NCBI GenBank assembly: GCA_002451215.1
Contig: DKBM01000120.1
Span: 1-5,422, forward strand
Source: SM1-46 sp002451215
GTDB taxonomy: Bacteria > Pseudomonadota > Gammaproteobacteria > Acidiferrobacterales > Sulfurifustaceae
Reading direction: 5' to 3'
Length of the DNA: 5,422 nucleotides
In this document: positions 1-5,266 of the stretch, in pieces
Position numbering within the stretch: position 1 is the stretch's first letter
How the letters are laid out: the number at the start of each line of letters is the position of its first letter
Made by a program: the position numbers and the translations under genes
The notes under the pieces: generated by a model
Databases searched by the model: none
What the model was told of the DNA's origin: nothing
The model's input: the letters and a program-made list of their open reading frames with translations, nothing else

Positions 1-569
1 CCAAACAGGTTGCGCGTCCTCAGCGTCTCCTTGGCAACCAAGGCCGACACGCCAACCGATATGTTCTTGGTGAAGGCAAAGCTGATTTGCGGGGCGACAA
101 TCAAACCCTGAAGGTTCACAGTCTGCGCACCGCCCGCGCCAAAAGGAGTAACACCACCAGCACCGGGGAACGGATAGTCGGTGTTCATGCCGCCCAGCGC
201 GTAAGCCTGCACGCCCCAGCTGATCAGGTCGTTGCCCTTAACGGTGAATGCAACCTGCGGGATCGCGTACTCTCTGGCGTCACTCGTGATGACGATGGGC
301 CCCAGTCCAAAAGCCGTAAAATCAGCTTCGCGCAATGGCGAGAAATAGCTCCACGCCACGTTTACCGCGGTGCCGGTATCGTTGATCAGCGCCGGGTTGT
401 CCATGCCAGCGGATGCCTCACCGGCGTTGGCCAGTCCCGCACCGCCCATGCCATGGGCGACCATGCCGTTGCCGGCCTGGAGGATACCGTTGGTTGCAAA
501 CGCCGAGGGAGAAGCCACGGCAGCGGCGATGGCGATTGCCAGGGCCACATTCTTTCTTTGCATCTTCAT
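1..569 (-). CDS. OmpP1/FadL-family outer-membrane channel (partial, 3' end outside window)
   Basis: This is the N-terminal 189 residues of an outer-membrane beta-barrel of the OmpP1/FadL/TodX family, whose members admit hydrophobic compounds such as fatty acids and aromatics. Residues 1-25 form a Sec signal peptide: a short basic start (MKMQRK), an Ala/Ile-rich core, and probable cleavage after SAFA before TNGI. The next stretch, about 27-60, is the Gly/Ala-rich N-terminal hatch segment typical of the family (NGILQAGNGM, GMGGAGLANAG, then NPA at 58-60). Alternating polar/hydrophobic strands follow. Family members usually have 400-500 residues, so less than half is visible. The ATG at 569 is chosen because GAGGAG lies just upstream and the signal peptide starts there; Met3 is a possible alternative. 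The gene is transcribed leftward, in the same direction as tusA and the DsrE-like gene but behind their terminator, so it is probably a separate unit. The substrate cannot be read from the sequence; its position beside sulfur genes suggests hydrophobic sulfur species as one candidate. Confidence 0.85.
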   Translation of the reverse strand, partial: MKMQRKNVALAIAIAAAVASPSAFATNGILQAGNGMVAHGMGGAGLANAGEASAGMDNPALINDTGTAVNVAWSYFSPLREADFTAFGLGPIVITSDAREYAIPQVAFTVKGNDLISWGVQAYALGGMNTDYPFPGAGGVTPFGAGGAQTVNLQGLIVAPQISFAFTKNISVGVSALVAKETLRTRNLF

Positions 570-573
570 TACT

Positions 574-582
574 GCTCTCCTC
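574..582 (-). promoter_or_regulatory. Ribosome binding site of the FadL-type gene
   Basis: On the minus strand GAGGAGAG stands a few bases before the ATG at 569. This supports that start over the in-frame ATG two codons later (563). Confidence 0.65.
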
Positions 583-736
583 ATTCTCAAGTGTTGGGCG
601 GTAGTGCGCCCGTTGGGTTGGAAGTCCAATTTCTCCACGAACCATGACGAGGCCAAGGCACCGCATCGTGGCTTTCCCTTTTTCTTGTAACTTCTCCTGT
701 TCGACTGGCAGCCCTGGGCGTGACGTTTTCGTTACG

Positions 737-750
737 CGCCGCGCGCGGCG
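737..750. repeat. 14-base perfect GC palindrome
   Basis: CGCCGCGCGCGGCG reads the same on both strands. It sits where transcription from the candidate promoter at 756-785 would begin, so it could be an operator. GC-only palindromes also arise by chance in GC-rich DNA, so the functional reading is weak. Confidence 0.4.
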
Positions 751-755
751 ACCAA

Positions 756-785
756 AATATTCGACTTACCCCATCAACATGTCAA
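756..785 (-). promoter_or_regulatory. Candidate sigma-70 promoter for the FadL-type gene
   Basis: On the minus strand a perfect -35 hexamer TTGACA (785-780) is followed after 18 bases by AATATT (761-756), which matches four of six positions of the -10 consensus. The area is AT-rich against a GC-rich background. Transcription would start near 749, inside a GC palindrome, and give a leader of about 180 bases. It is a pattern match only. Confidence 0.4.
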
Positions 786-957
786 TATTTAATGCAATGC
801 TGATACAGACATTTCCAGGCCCCCGGTGTCATGAAAATCCTGACTGCTCTAATAAGGTAACTTTCCCCATGCTTAAATACCGGGCAACTCAGGCCGGCAA
901 TTCAGCGACGTAACAGCGGGTCGGACGGTACTGCGCCGCCGGCGAACAGCAGAAACG

Positions 958-983
958 ACGAGGGGCGCTTCTGCGCCCCTCGT
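958..983 (-). terminator. Intrinsic terminator of the tusA/DsrE-like operon
   Basis: A perfect 11-base-pair stem (958-968 with 973-983, ACGAGGGGCGC and its complement) closes a four-base loop. On the minus strand the stem runs directly into TTTCTGCTG, a short T-rich tail. It lies 30 bases after the stop codon of the DsrE-like gene, where a rho-independent terminator of that operon is expected. The T-tract is imperfect. Confidence 0.8.
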
Positions 984-1013
984 GGTCTGATCGGACTTCG
1001 GCGAGTGCCCGAG

Positions 1014-1517
1014 CTAGGTGAACAGACAGATGTCCGAGTCGCCGGCGAACTCGAGGAAGGTGGCAGCACCGCCGTAATCGATGCCATCGATGAACTCGGC
1101 GGTATTCATGCCGAACAGATCCACCGTCATCTGGCAGGCGATCATCTTCACTTCCGCTTCCTGGCAGAGCGCACGCAGTTCCGGAATCGAAGCGACACCC
1201 TTGTTGCGGATCGTCATCTTCATGAGAACGGTCGCGAGCGACTCGAAACCCGGGATCACGCCCTGAATTGCATTCGGGATGTTCCAGTTGATGTTGCGGA
1301 ACCATTGCGGACCGAACGGCATCTTCATCGGCATGCCGGGATTGCCGAGCGGGCTCACTTTCAGGTTGAGGTCCTTCTTGAGCAGGTTCAGCCCGTAGAA
1401 CGTGTAGAACACCTGCACCTCGTACCCGAGCGCCGCCGCCGTGGACGACAGGATGAAGGGCGGATACGCCCAGTCCAGAGTCCCCCTGGTGGCAATGATC
1501 GCCATCTTCTTGGCCAT
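1014..1517 (-). CDS. DsrE/DsrF/DrsH-like sulfur-carrier protein (DsrE3A-like)
   Basis: The 167-residue protein has the pattern of the DsrE_2-type DsrE/DsrF/DrsH-like family. It opens with a Rossmann-like strand, MAIIATRGTLDWAYPPFIL, where the RGTLDWAYP segment is characteristic. FYTFYGLNLL lies at about 37-46, the GNPGMPMKMPFG turn at 58-69, and the cysteine motif MIACQMTVDLFGM places the likely persulfide-carrying Cys at 128. It ends with IDGIDYGGAATFLEF and a DSDICLF tail. Cys118 and Cys164 are additional. I see no membrane helix, which argues against the membrane-bound DsrE2A type and fits soluble DsrE3A-like proteins. Members of this family exchange sulfane sulfur or thiosulfate with TusA in the cytoplasm, feeding the sHdr or rDsr oxidation routes. 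The gene lies 57 bases after tusA on the same strand, with a strong GAGGAGAGAG ribosome binding site and a terminator behind it, so the pair forms an operon. The exact subgroup is inferred by resemblance. Confidence 0.85.
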   Translation of the reverse strand: MAKKMAIIATRGTLDWAYPPFILSSTAAALGYEVQVFYTFYGLNLLKKDLNLKVSPLGNPGMPMKMPFGPQWFRNINWNIPNAIQGVIPGFESLATVLMKMTIRNKGVASIPELRALCQEAEVKMIACQMTVDLFGMNTAEFIDGIDYGGAATFLEFAGDSDICLFT

Positions 1518-1574
1518 AAATCTCTCTCCTCGTCAGTTGTGTGGATCGAGCGGACTCATCGGCCCGCCCTTTAT

Positions 1575-1802
1575 TTATCCGGCCTTCTTGAGCAGGAACG
1601 TGTACTCGCCGGCAGCCTCGTTTGACTCGAGCAGCTCATTGCCGGTCTGCTTGGCAAACGCCGCAAAGTCCTTCACTGAACCCGGATCGGTCGCAATGAT
1701 CTTGAGCGTCTGGCCAGCGGTCATTTCATTGAGCGTCTTCTTGGCGCGCAGGATCGGCAGCGGGCAATTGAGGCCGCGGGCATCGAGTTCTTTGTCAGCC
1801 AT
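1575..1802 (-). CDS. tusA: Sulfur-carrier protein TusA
   Basis: A complete 75-residue TusA/SirA-family protein, the usual length. The N-terminal LDARGLNCPLPIL segment carries the family CPxP motif with the active cysteine at 13, at the start of the first helix. The strand LKIIATDPGSVKDF and the C-terminal EYTFLLKKAG complete the two-layer alpha/beta fold. TusA holds sulfur as a persulfide on this cysteine in the cytoplasm. In Escherichia coli it serves tRNA thiolation and molybdenum-cofactor supply; in sulfur oxidisers it is a main carrier for sulfur bound for dissimilatory oxidation, often encoded next to dsrE-type genes. That pairing is present here: the DsrE-like gene follows 57 bases downstream. 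The ATG at 1802 is supported by CTGGAG about nine bases upstream. The gene diverges from bepA across a 407-base intergenic region that should contain its promoter. Confidence 0.95.
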   Translation of the reverse strand: MADKELDARGLNCPLPILRAKKTLNEMTAGQTLKIIATDPGSVKDFAAFAKQTGNELLESNEAAGEYTFLLKKAG

Positions 1803-1950
1803 CTTCGAATTCTCCAGAGTTGATCAGCGGGTTGAAATTTACAGAAAGCATCGCGGCGCCGATAGGGCGGTCCGCATGGACGCAGACTGCATACCTGCGC
1901 CGAATGCCATTACGTCATCTGTGGCAAATTAGTATATTATTAAGTTCACA

Positions 1951-2004
1951 ATTCAGATAGCGACATGATAAGGATGGCACGTCATGAGCGCTATCCTCCT
2001 GAAT
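1951..2004. repeat. Long interrupted dyad upstream of tusA
   Basis: Three nested arms pair. ATTCA (1951-1955) pairs with TGAAT (2000-2004), GATAGCG (1956-1962) with CGCTATC (1989-1995), and CATGA (1964-1968) with TCATG (1982-1986). That gives 17 base pairs around a 13-base loop, with a four-base bulge at 1996-1999 and a small internal loop. It lies immediately upstream of the AT-rich candidate tusA promoter. It could be an operator or a structured RNA; no T-tract makes it a terminator. Confidence 0.5.
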
Positions 2005-2008
2005 TGAA

Positions 2009-2034
2009 AGCGTCATTTCCAGCTAGTTGACGCT
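2009..2034. repeat. Perfect 7-base inverted repeat in the tusA-bepA gap
   Basis: AGCGTCA (2009-2015) and TGACGCT (2028-2034) are perfect inverted repeats separated by 12 bases. The geometry suits a dimeric DNA-binding protein. The core CGTCA recurs in the other intergenic parts of this window. The role is inferred. Confidence 0.4.
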
Positions 2035-2209
2035 GGCTCGGGGATGAATCGTCTCCAACAGGGCCCGAGAATCTGGTGCCTCGCGCAGCTATCGTCAGGG
2101 CTGCCGCACCTGCCCCGGACCCATGTGCAGGCACGCCGGAGGCAAGGCACAGCCCCGGAACCAATATACTGTTTCGCCTGCCATACAGTGGAGTAGTCGG
2201 CAGTCTGTC

Positions 2210-3667
2210 ATGCCCTATCGTCTCCCCCCACTCTTGCTGAGCCTCGCCCTTCTCGCCTACAGCGTGCTAGGCGTGGCCGCGCCAGGCGAGCAGATCAGCC
2301 TGCCCGACCTCGGCGATGAATCGCTCGCGGTGATACCGCCGGCGGCCGAGCGCAAGCTTGGCGAGCAGTTCATGCGCGAGGCGCGCCGTCAGCTCCACAT
2401 CGTCGATGATCCCGAGCTGCAGGAGTACGTCCAGAATCTCGGGCAGCGGCTGGTGGCGAACAGTGAGGGCAGCTACAAGGACTTCTACTTCTTCGTTATC
2501 GACGATCCGACAATCAACGCGTTTGCCGTGCCGGGAGGCTTCGTCGGCGTCCATACCGGCCTCATCCTGAATTCGGAAAGCGAATCGGAGCTTGCCTCGG
2601 TGCTGGCGCACGAAACCGCGCACGTCACGCAGCGCCACATTCCGCGCATGATCGCCGAGGAAAAGCGCACCACGCTTCCGGCCATGGCGGCACTTCTCGC
2701 CTCCATCCTGCTCGCCTCGACCGCGGGCGGCCAGGTCGGCGAGGCTGGTATTGCGCTCACCACCGCGACGATGCAACAACGGGGGATCAACTTCACGCGC
2801 TCGTTCGAAGAGGAAGCCGATCGCATCGGTATGCAGATTCTCGCCCGCACCGGCTTCGATCCGCGCGCCATGCCGACGTTCTTTGAGAAGCTGCAGAGCG
2901 CCAACCGCTACAACGAATCGAGCCTGCCGGAATACCTGCGCACGCACCCGGTCACCACCAACCGTATCGCCGACTCGCGCAACCGTGCCGAGCAATATCC
3001 GCAGAAACCGGTCGCCAACAGCCGCGAGTTCCAGCGCGCGCGGGCAAAGATTCGCGCAATCGCACCGGGCAACCCCAACGAGATTGTGGCGGGCTTTCGC
3101 GACAACATCGAAAATCGCCACTATCAGGACGCCGACGCCGAGCACTACGGCTACGCACTGGCGCTACTGCGCGCGAAGGATTTGAACGGCGCTCGGGCGG
3201 AAATGGCAAAGCTCATTGCGCGTGACCCGCAACTACCGTATTACCGCATGGCGCAAGCCGAAATCGAAATGGCAGCGGGAAATTACGACAAGGCGCTTTC
3301 GCTCTATGCCGACACGCATCGCAGGATGTCTGATTCAGTCCCGGTGACCCGGCAGTATGCCGGCGCCCTGCTTCGCACCGGCAACGCCTCCAAGGCCTAC
3401 GATGTGCTGAAGCCCGTGCTGCGACAGCGAGCGAACGACCCCGCACTGCAGAAGATGATGGCATCGGCAGCTGGTGACAGCGGCCATCGCGTCGAGGCGC
3501 ACCAGGCCCAGGCCGAATACCAGTACCTGGTTGGCAATCTGCCTGCCGCAATCGAGCAACTTAAACTCGCCAGCAAATTCGCCGGCGATGATTTCTATGT
3601 GCAATCCAGTATCGAGGCGCGCTCGCGCGCGATTCGCGACGAGTTTGCGCTGATGCAGGGGAAGTAA
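2210..3667 (+). CDS. bepA: BepA-like periplasmic M48 metalloprotease with TPR repeats
   Basis: The 485-residue product matches the length of Escherichia coli BepA/YfgC (487 residues), an outer-membrane quality-control protease and chaperone that assists LptD and other barrel proteins at the BAM complex. Residues 1 to about 24 form a Sec signal peptide (LLLSLALLAYSVLGVAA). The peptidase domain covers about 35-290. It holds the family segment NAFAVPGGFVGVHTGLI, the zinc motif HETAH (ligands His134 and His138, catalytic Glu135), the EEEADRIG motif near 200-207 with the third ligand, and THPVTTNRI around His246, where BepA has its regulatory histidine. The remainder to 485 is helical, with TPR-like repeats that bind substrate or BAM. 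The ATG at 2210 is preferred to the in-frame ATG at 2123, which would put 29 polar residues before the signal peptide, although the Shine-Dalgarno match is poor. The gene diverges from tusA and lies 291 bases before soxX; I see no terminator behind it. Confidence 0.9.
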   Translation: MPYRLPPLLLSLALLAYSVLGVAAPGEQISLPDLGDESLAVIPPAAERKLGEQFMREARRQLHIVDDPELQEYVQNLGQRLVANSEGSYKDFYFFVIDDPTINAFAVPGGFVGVHTGLILNSESESELASVLAHETAHVTQRHIPRMIAEEKRTTLPAMAALLASILLASTAGGQVGEAGIALTTATMQQRGINFTRSFEEEADRIGMQILARTGFDPRAMPTFFEKLQSANRYNESSLPEYLRTHPVTTNRIADSRNRAEQYPQKPVANSREFQRARAKIRAIAPGNPNEIVAGFRDNIENRHYQDADAEHYGYALALLRAKDLNGARAEMAKLIARDPQLPYYRMAQAEIEMAAGNYDKALSLYADTHRRMSDSVPVTRQYAGALLRTGNASKAYDVLKPVLRQRANDPALQKMMASAAGDSGHRVEAHQAQAEYQYLVGNLPAAIEQLKLASKFAGDDFYVQSSIEARSRAIRDEFALMQGK

Positions 3668-3758
3668 TTCCTCCAATTTTTGCCGTGCCGACAGTGTGTA
3701 TTAACAAACGCTAATACTCTGTCCACGATCAAACCTTGTACGTCAATAGCGCATGGGC

Positions 3759-3786
3759 TTGTCCCCGCGGCTCAGATATGTATTAT
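3759..3786 (+). promoter_or_regulatory. Candidate promoter of the sox operon
   Basis: TTGTCC (3759-3764, four of six matches to the -35 consensus) is followed after 16 bases by TATTAT (3781-3786, five of six matches to the -10 consensus). Transcription would begin near 3793, giving a leader of about 165 bases that contains the stem-loops at 3843-3877. This is a pattern match only. Confidence 0.35.
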
Positions 3787-3842
3787 CCGGTACATTGGTG
3801 TGCGGCTTAGTTCAGTCAGAACCAAGACCTCGATTACATAAG

Positions 3843-3861
3843 GTTGGCATCGCGGGCCAAC
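3843..3861. repeat. Perfect 6-7-6 dyad upstream of soxX
   Basis: GTTGGC (3843-3848) and GCCAAC (3856-3861) are perfect inverted repeats with a seven-base spacer. The size suits an operator for a small dimeric repressor. ArsR-type SoxR controls sox genes in Paracoccus, but no regulator gene is in view, so the link is speculative. The right arm overlaps the left arm of the stem at 3852-3877. Confidence 0.4.
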
Positions 3862-3877
3862 GACACGGGCGGCCCGC
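3852..3877 (+). repeat. Stem-loop in the sox leader, overlapping the 3843-3861 dyad
   Basis: GCGGGCC (3852-3858) pairs perfectly with GGCCCGC (3871-3877) around a 12-base loop. It is followed by AGAAAAAG, not by a T-run, so it is not a standard terminator on the plus strand. It shares bases 3856-3858 with the preceding dyad, so only one of the two stems can form at a time in the RNA. Confidence 0.4.
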
Positions 3878-3958
3878 AGAAAAAGATGATCACCCCCTGT
3901 AGCGGTTCCACGCACGTCAACTGACCCTTTTCAGGTAAATAACAAACCAGGAGGAGCA

Positions 3959-4381
3959 ATGCGTAAGTCCCCTATTACCCTATTCGGAACCTGCGCGATC
4001 GTGCTGCTGAGTTGGCTGGCGCTAGCCCCGGCCGCGCAGGCCGCTGGCGGTGCAATTCCCAGCAGCAAGGTGTGCAAAGACAAGGAACACCCGCCGAAGG
4101 ATGCGGTCACCAAGGGCGGCTGCATAGTCGCTGACCGTCGCAAGGGCGTTTGCATCAACTGTCACCAGATTGCTGGCGCGGCGCAGGCCGGTGACGTCGC
4201 GACCAGGCTCGAGAACGTTGCCGCTCGCTTTGCTGGCGAGGATGGCAAGAAGCGCCTGCGTGCCCAGATCTACGATGCACGCAAGGCCAACCCGAATACG
4301 GTGATGCCGCCGTTCGGGCCCCACGCCATGCTGAGCAACGACGAAATCGACCAGGTGGTCGAATTCCTGCTCACGCTGTGA
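3959..4381 (+). CDS. soxX: SoxX, monohaem cytochrome c subunit of SoxAX
   Basis: SoxX is the small cytochrome c subunit of the periplasmic SoxAX complex, which couples thiosulfate oxidatively to the SoxY cysteine. The 140-residue precursor has a Sec signal peptide (residues 1-28, probable cleavage after AQA). One haem site follows, CINCH at 65-69 (His69 proximal ligand), within GGCIVADRRKGVCINCHQI, the usual SoxX context. Met116 in NPNTVMPPFG is the expected distal ligand, and the C-terminal helix NDEIDQVVEFLLTL is typical of class I cytochromes c. Cys39 and Cys55 lie outside the haem motif and might form a disulfide. The segment after the haem motif reads AGAAQAGDVATRL, lacking the GNIGP-like sequence I associate with many SoxX proteins. 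AGGAGGAG lies just before the ATG, supporting this start. It is the first gene of the soxXYZA operon, 50 bases ahead of soxY. Confidence 0.93.
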   Translation: MRKSPITLFGTCAIVLLSWLALAPAAQAAGGAIPSSKVCKDKEHPPKDAVTKGGCIVADRRKGVCINCHQIAGAAQAGDVATRLENVAARFAGEDGKKRLRAQIYDARKANPNTVMPPFGPHAMLSNDEIDQVVEFLLTL

Positions 4382-4431
4382 TCCCCGGTTCGTCAACATT
4401 ATCTAAATAGCTAGTGGAGGATACATCTGTC

Positions 4432-4902
4432 ATGCATACCCCCCGCAGAACTTTCCTGAAGGGCACTATGGCGCTTTCCGTGGCCGGTCTCGCTGGCGCC
4501 GCGGGCCTTGTGCGCGCCCCGCGCGTCGAGGCCGCCGAGTGGCCGAAGGCCGCATACGAAGCCAAGACCGTTGACGATGCCCTGAAGGCCCTCTATGGGT
4601 CCTCGCAGGTTACCGCCTCGGGCGCGATCAAGGTCAAGGCGCCGCCAGTCGCCGAGAACGGCGGCGTGGTGCCTGTGACCGTCAGCGCGGATCTTCCGAA
4701 TGTCGAGTCGATCGCGGTGCTCGTCGAGAAGAACAACCAGCCGCTCGTTACCGCCATCACCATGAGTGGCGCCGATCCGTACTACTCCACATTCATCAAG
4801 ATGGCCCAGACCTCGGACGTGCACTTCGTGGTCAAGTCGGGCGGCAAGCTCTACAGCGCCAAGGCGACCATCAAGGTCACTGCCGGCGGTTGTGGCGGCT
4901 AA
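4432..4902 (+). CDS. soxY: SoxY, sulfur-carrier subunit of SoxYZ
   Basis: SoxY carries the sulfur intermediates of the periplasmic Sox cycle on a cysteine at its extreme C-terminus. The 156-residue product ends in the diagnostic GGCGG, with Cys154 the only cysteine in the protein. The N-terminus is a twin-arginine signal (PRRTFLKG, Arg5-Arg6, then an Ala/Gly-rich core, probable cleavage after VEA at 34), consistent with folded export of SoxYZ by Tat. The mature part shows the immunoglobulin-like SoxY domain (VPVTVSADLPNVESIAVLVEKN, then STFIKMAQTSDVHFVVKSGGKLYSAKATIKVT). The ATG at 4432 is preferred. An in-frame GTG at 4414 would add six residues, but it lies within the GTGGAGG that serves as the Shine-Dalgarno sequence, 11 bases before the ATG, a slightly long spacing. 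It sits between soxX and soxZ, 39 bases ahead of the latter. Confidence 0.95.
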   Translation: MHTPRRTFLKGTMALSVAGLAGAAGLVRAPRVEAAEWPKAAYEAKTVDDALKALYGSSQVTASGAIKVKAPPVAENGGVVPVTVSADLPNVESIAVLVEKNNQPLVTAITMSGADPYYSTFIKMAQTSDVHFVVKSGGKLYSAKATIKVTAGGCGG

Positions 4903-4941
4903 TCACTCAACACGAAACGATTCGAGGATGAGGAAGTAATC

Positions 4942-5256
4942 ATGGCTAGACAAACACAGATTCGCGCGCAGATGAAAGACGGCGCCGCCGAGGTTCGCGT
5001 TCGCGTAACGCACCCGATGGAAACCGGCCAGCGTGTCGACCGCAACACCAAGAAGAAGATACCGGCACACTACATCCAGAAGATGACCTTCGCCTTGAAT
5101 GGCAAGCAGGTCGCGGTCACTGACCTCGGACCCGCAATTTCGAAGGATCCTTTGGTGGGCGTGCGCCTGAAGGGCGCCAAGGCTGGTGACAAGGTCACGG
5201 TCACCTGGAACGATAACAAGGGCGAGAGCGGTAGCGCCGAAGCGACCATCAAGTAA
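4942..5256 (+). CDS. soxZ: SoxZ, partner subunit of the SoxYZ carrier
   Basis: SoxZ forms the heterodimer with SoxY that presents the SoxY cysteine arm to SoxAX, SoxB and SoxCD. The 104-residue protein has the standard family features in order: the basic start MARQTQIRAQ, THPMETGQRVD at about 23-33 (the HPMETG motif), KKKIPAHYIQKM at 36-47, the NGK turn, LGPAISKDPLVGVRLKG, and GDKVTVTWNDNKGESGS near the end. It has no cysteine and no signal peptide, as expected, because it is exported together with Tat-dependent SoxY. GAGGA seven bases before the ATG supports the start. It lies in the soxXYZA operon, 39 bases after soxY and 65 bases before soxA; a strong hairpin occupies the latter gap. Confidence 0.96.
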   Translation: MARQTQIRAQMKDGAAEVRVRVTHPMETGQRVDRNTKKKIPAHYIQKMTFALNGKQVAVTDLGPAISKDPLVGVRLKGAKAGDKVTVTWNDNKGESGSAEATIK

Positions 5257-5266
5257 GTTGCCCAGG

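Larger units (their letters stand above)
570..1013. other. Non-coding interval between the DsrE-like gene and the FadL-type gene
   Basis: I find no credible gene in this 444-base stretch. Its open frames lack a Shine-Dalgarno sequence and recognisable protein sequence. From right to left it holds the terminator of the tusA operon (958-983), about 170 bases with nothing I can assign, a candidate leftward promoter (756-785), a 14-base GC palindrome (737-750), and a leader of roughly 180 bases with two small dyads. These are TTGGA/TCCAA at 618-629 and GGGCG/CGCCC at 596-611, shortly upstream of the ribosome binding site of the FadL-type gene. Confidence 0.6.
1803..2209. other. Divergent intergenic region between tusA and bepA
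   Basis: No gene is recognisable in these 407 bases. The tusA-proximal part is non-coding leader. Positions 1927-1950 are conspicuously AT-rich, and on the minus strand they contain TATACT (1936-1931), a possible -10 element for tusA without a good -35. Two dyads follow (1951-2004 and 2009-2034). Towards bepA, TATACT on the plus strand at 2165-2170 is a possible -10 element 40 bases before the bepA start, again without a clear -35. I see nothing I can assign between about 2035 and 2160. Confidence 0.5.
3668..3958. other. Intergenic leader region ahead of the sox genes
   Basis: These 291 bases hold no recognisable gene. They contain a candidate promoter (3759-3786), a perfect 6-7-6 dyad (3843-3861), an overlapping 7-base-pair stem (3852-3877), two CGTCAA sites (3741-3746 and 3915-3920) and the soxX ribosome binding site. 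I found no convincing intrinsic terminator for bepA, so read-through into the sox operon cannot be excluded. Confidence 0.5.

Noticed and set aside
644..913. An 89-codon plus-strand open frame in the gap
   Set aside because: There is no Shine-Dalgarno sequence or recognisable protein sequence, and it crosses the candidate leftward promoter and leader of the FadL-type gene.
889..1305. A 138-codon minus-strand open frame
   Set aside because: It overlaps the DsrE-like gene out of frame and runs through its terminator; the sequence is Arg-rich, low in plausible structure and without a start signal.
2123..2209. An upstream in-frame ATG extending BepA by 29 residues
   Set aside because: The extension is polar and would bury the signal peptide inside the chain, while the start at 2210 gives a length near that of known BepA.
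2267..3145. A 292-codon open frame on the minus strand
   Set aside because: It is fully antisense to the well-supported bepA gene, has no ribosome binding site or recognisable domain, and such long antisense frames are common opposite GC-rich genes.
3852..3877. A rho-independent terminator of bepA
   Set aside because: The stem is perfect but is followed by an A-rich run rather than T residues on the plus strand, and it lies nearly 190 bases past the bepA stop codon.
3798..3880. A possible tRNA, because GTTCAGTCAGAAC resembles a D-arm
   Set aside because: There is no acceptor stem pairing, no anticodon arm and no GGTTCGAATCC-like T-arm at the right distance.
4414..4431. A GTG start extending SoxY by six residues
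   Set aside because: The GTG lies inside the GTGGAGG that best serves as the ribosome binding site, and the twin-arginine signal starts normally from the ATG at 4432.
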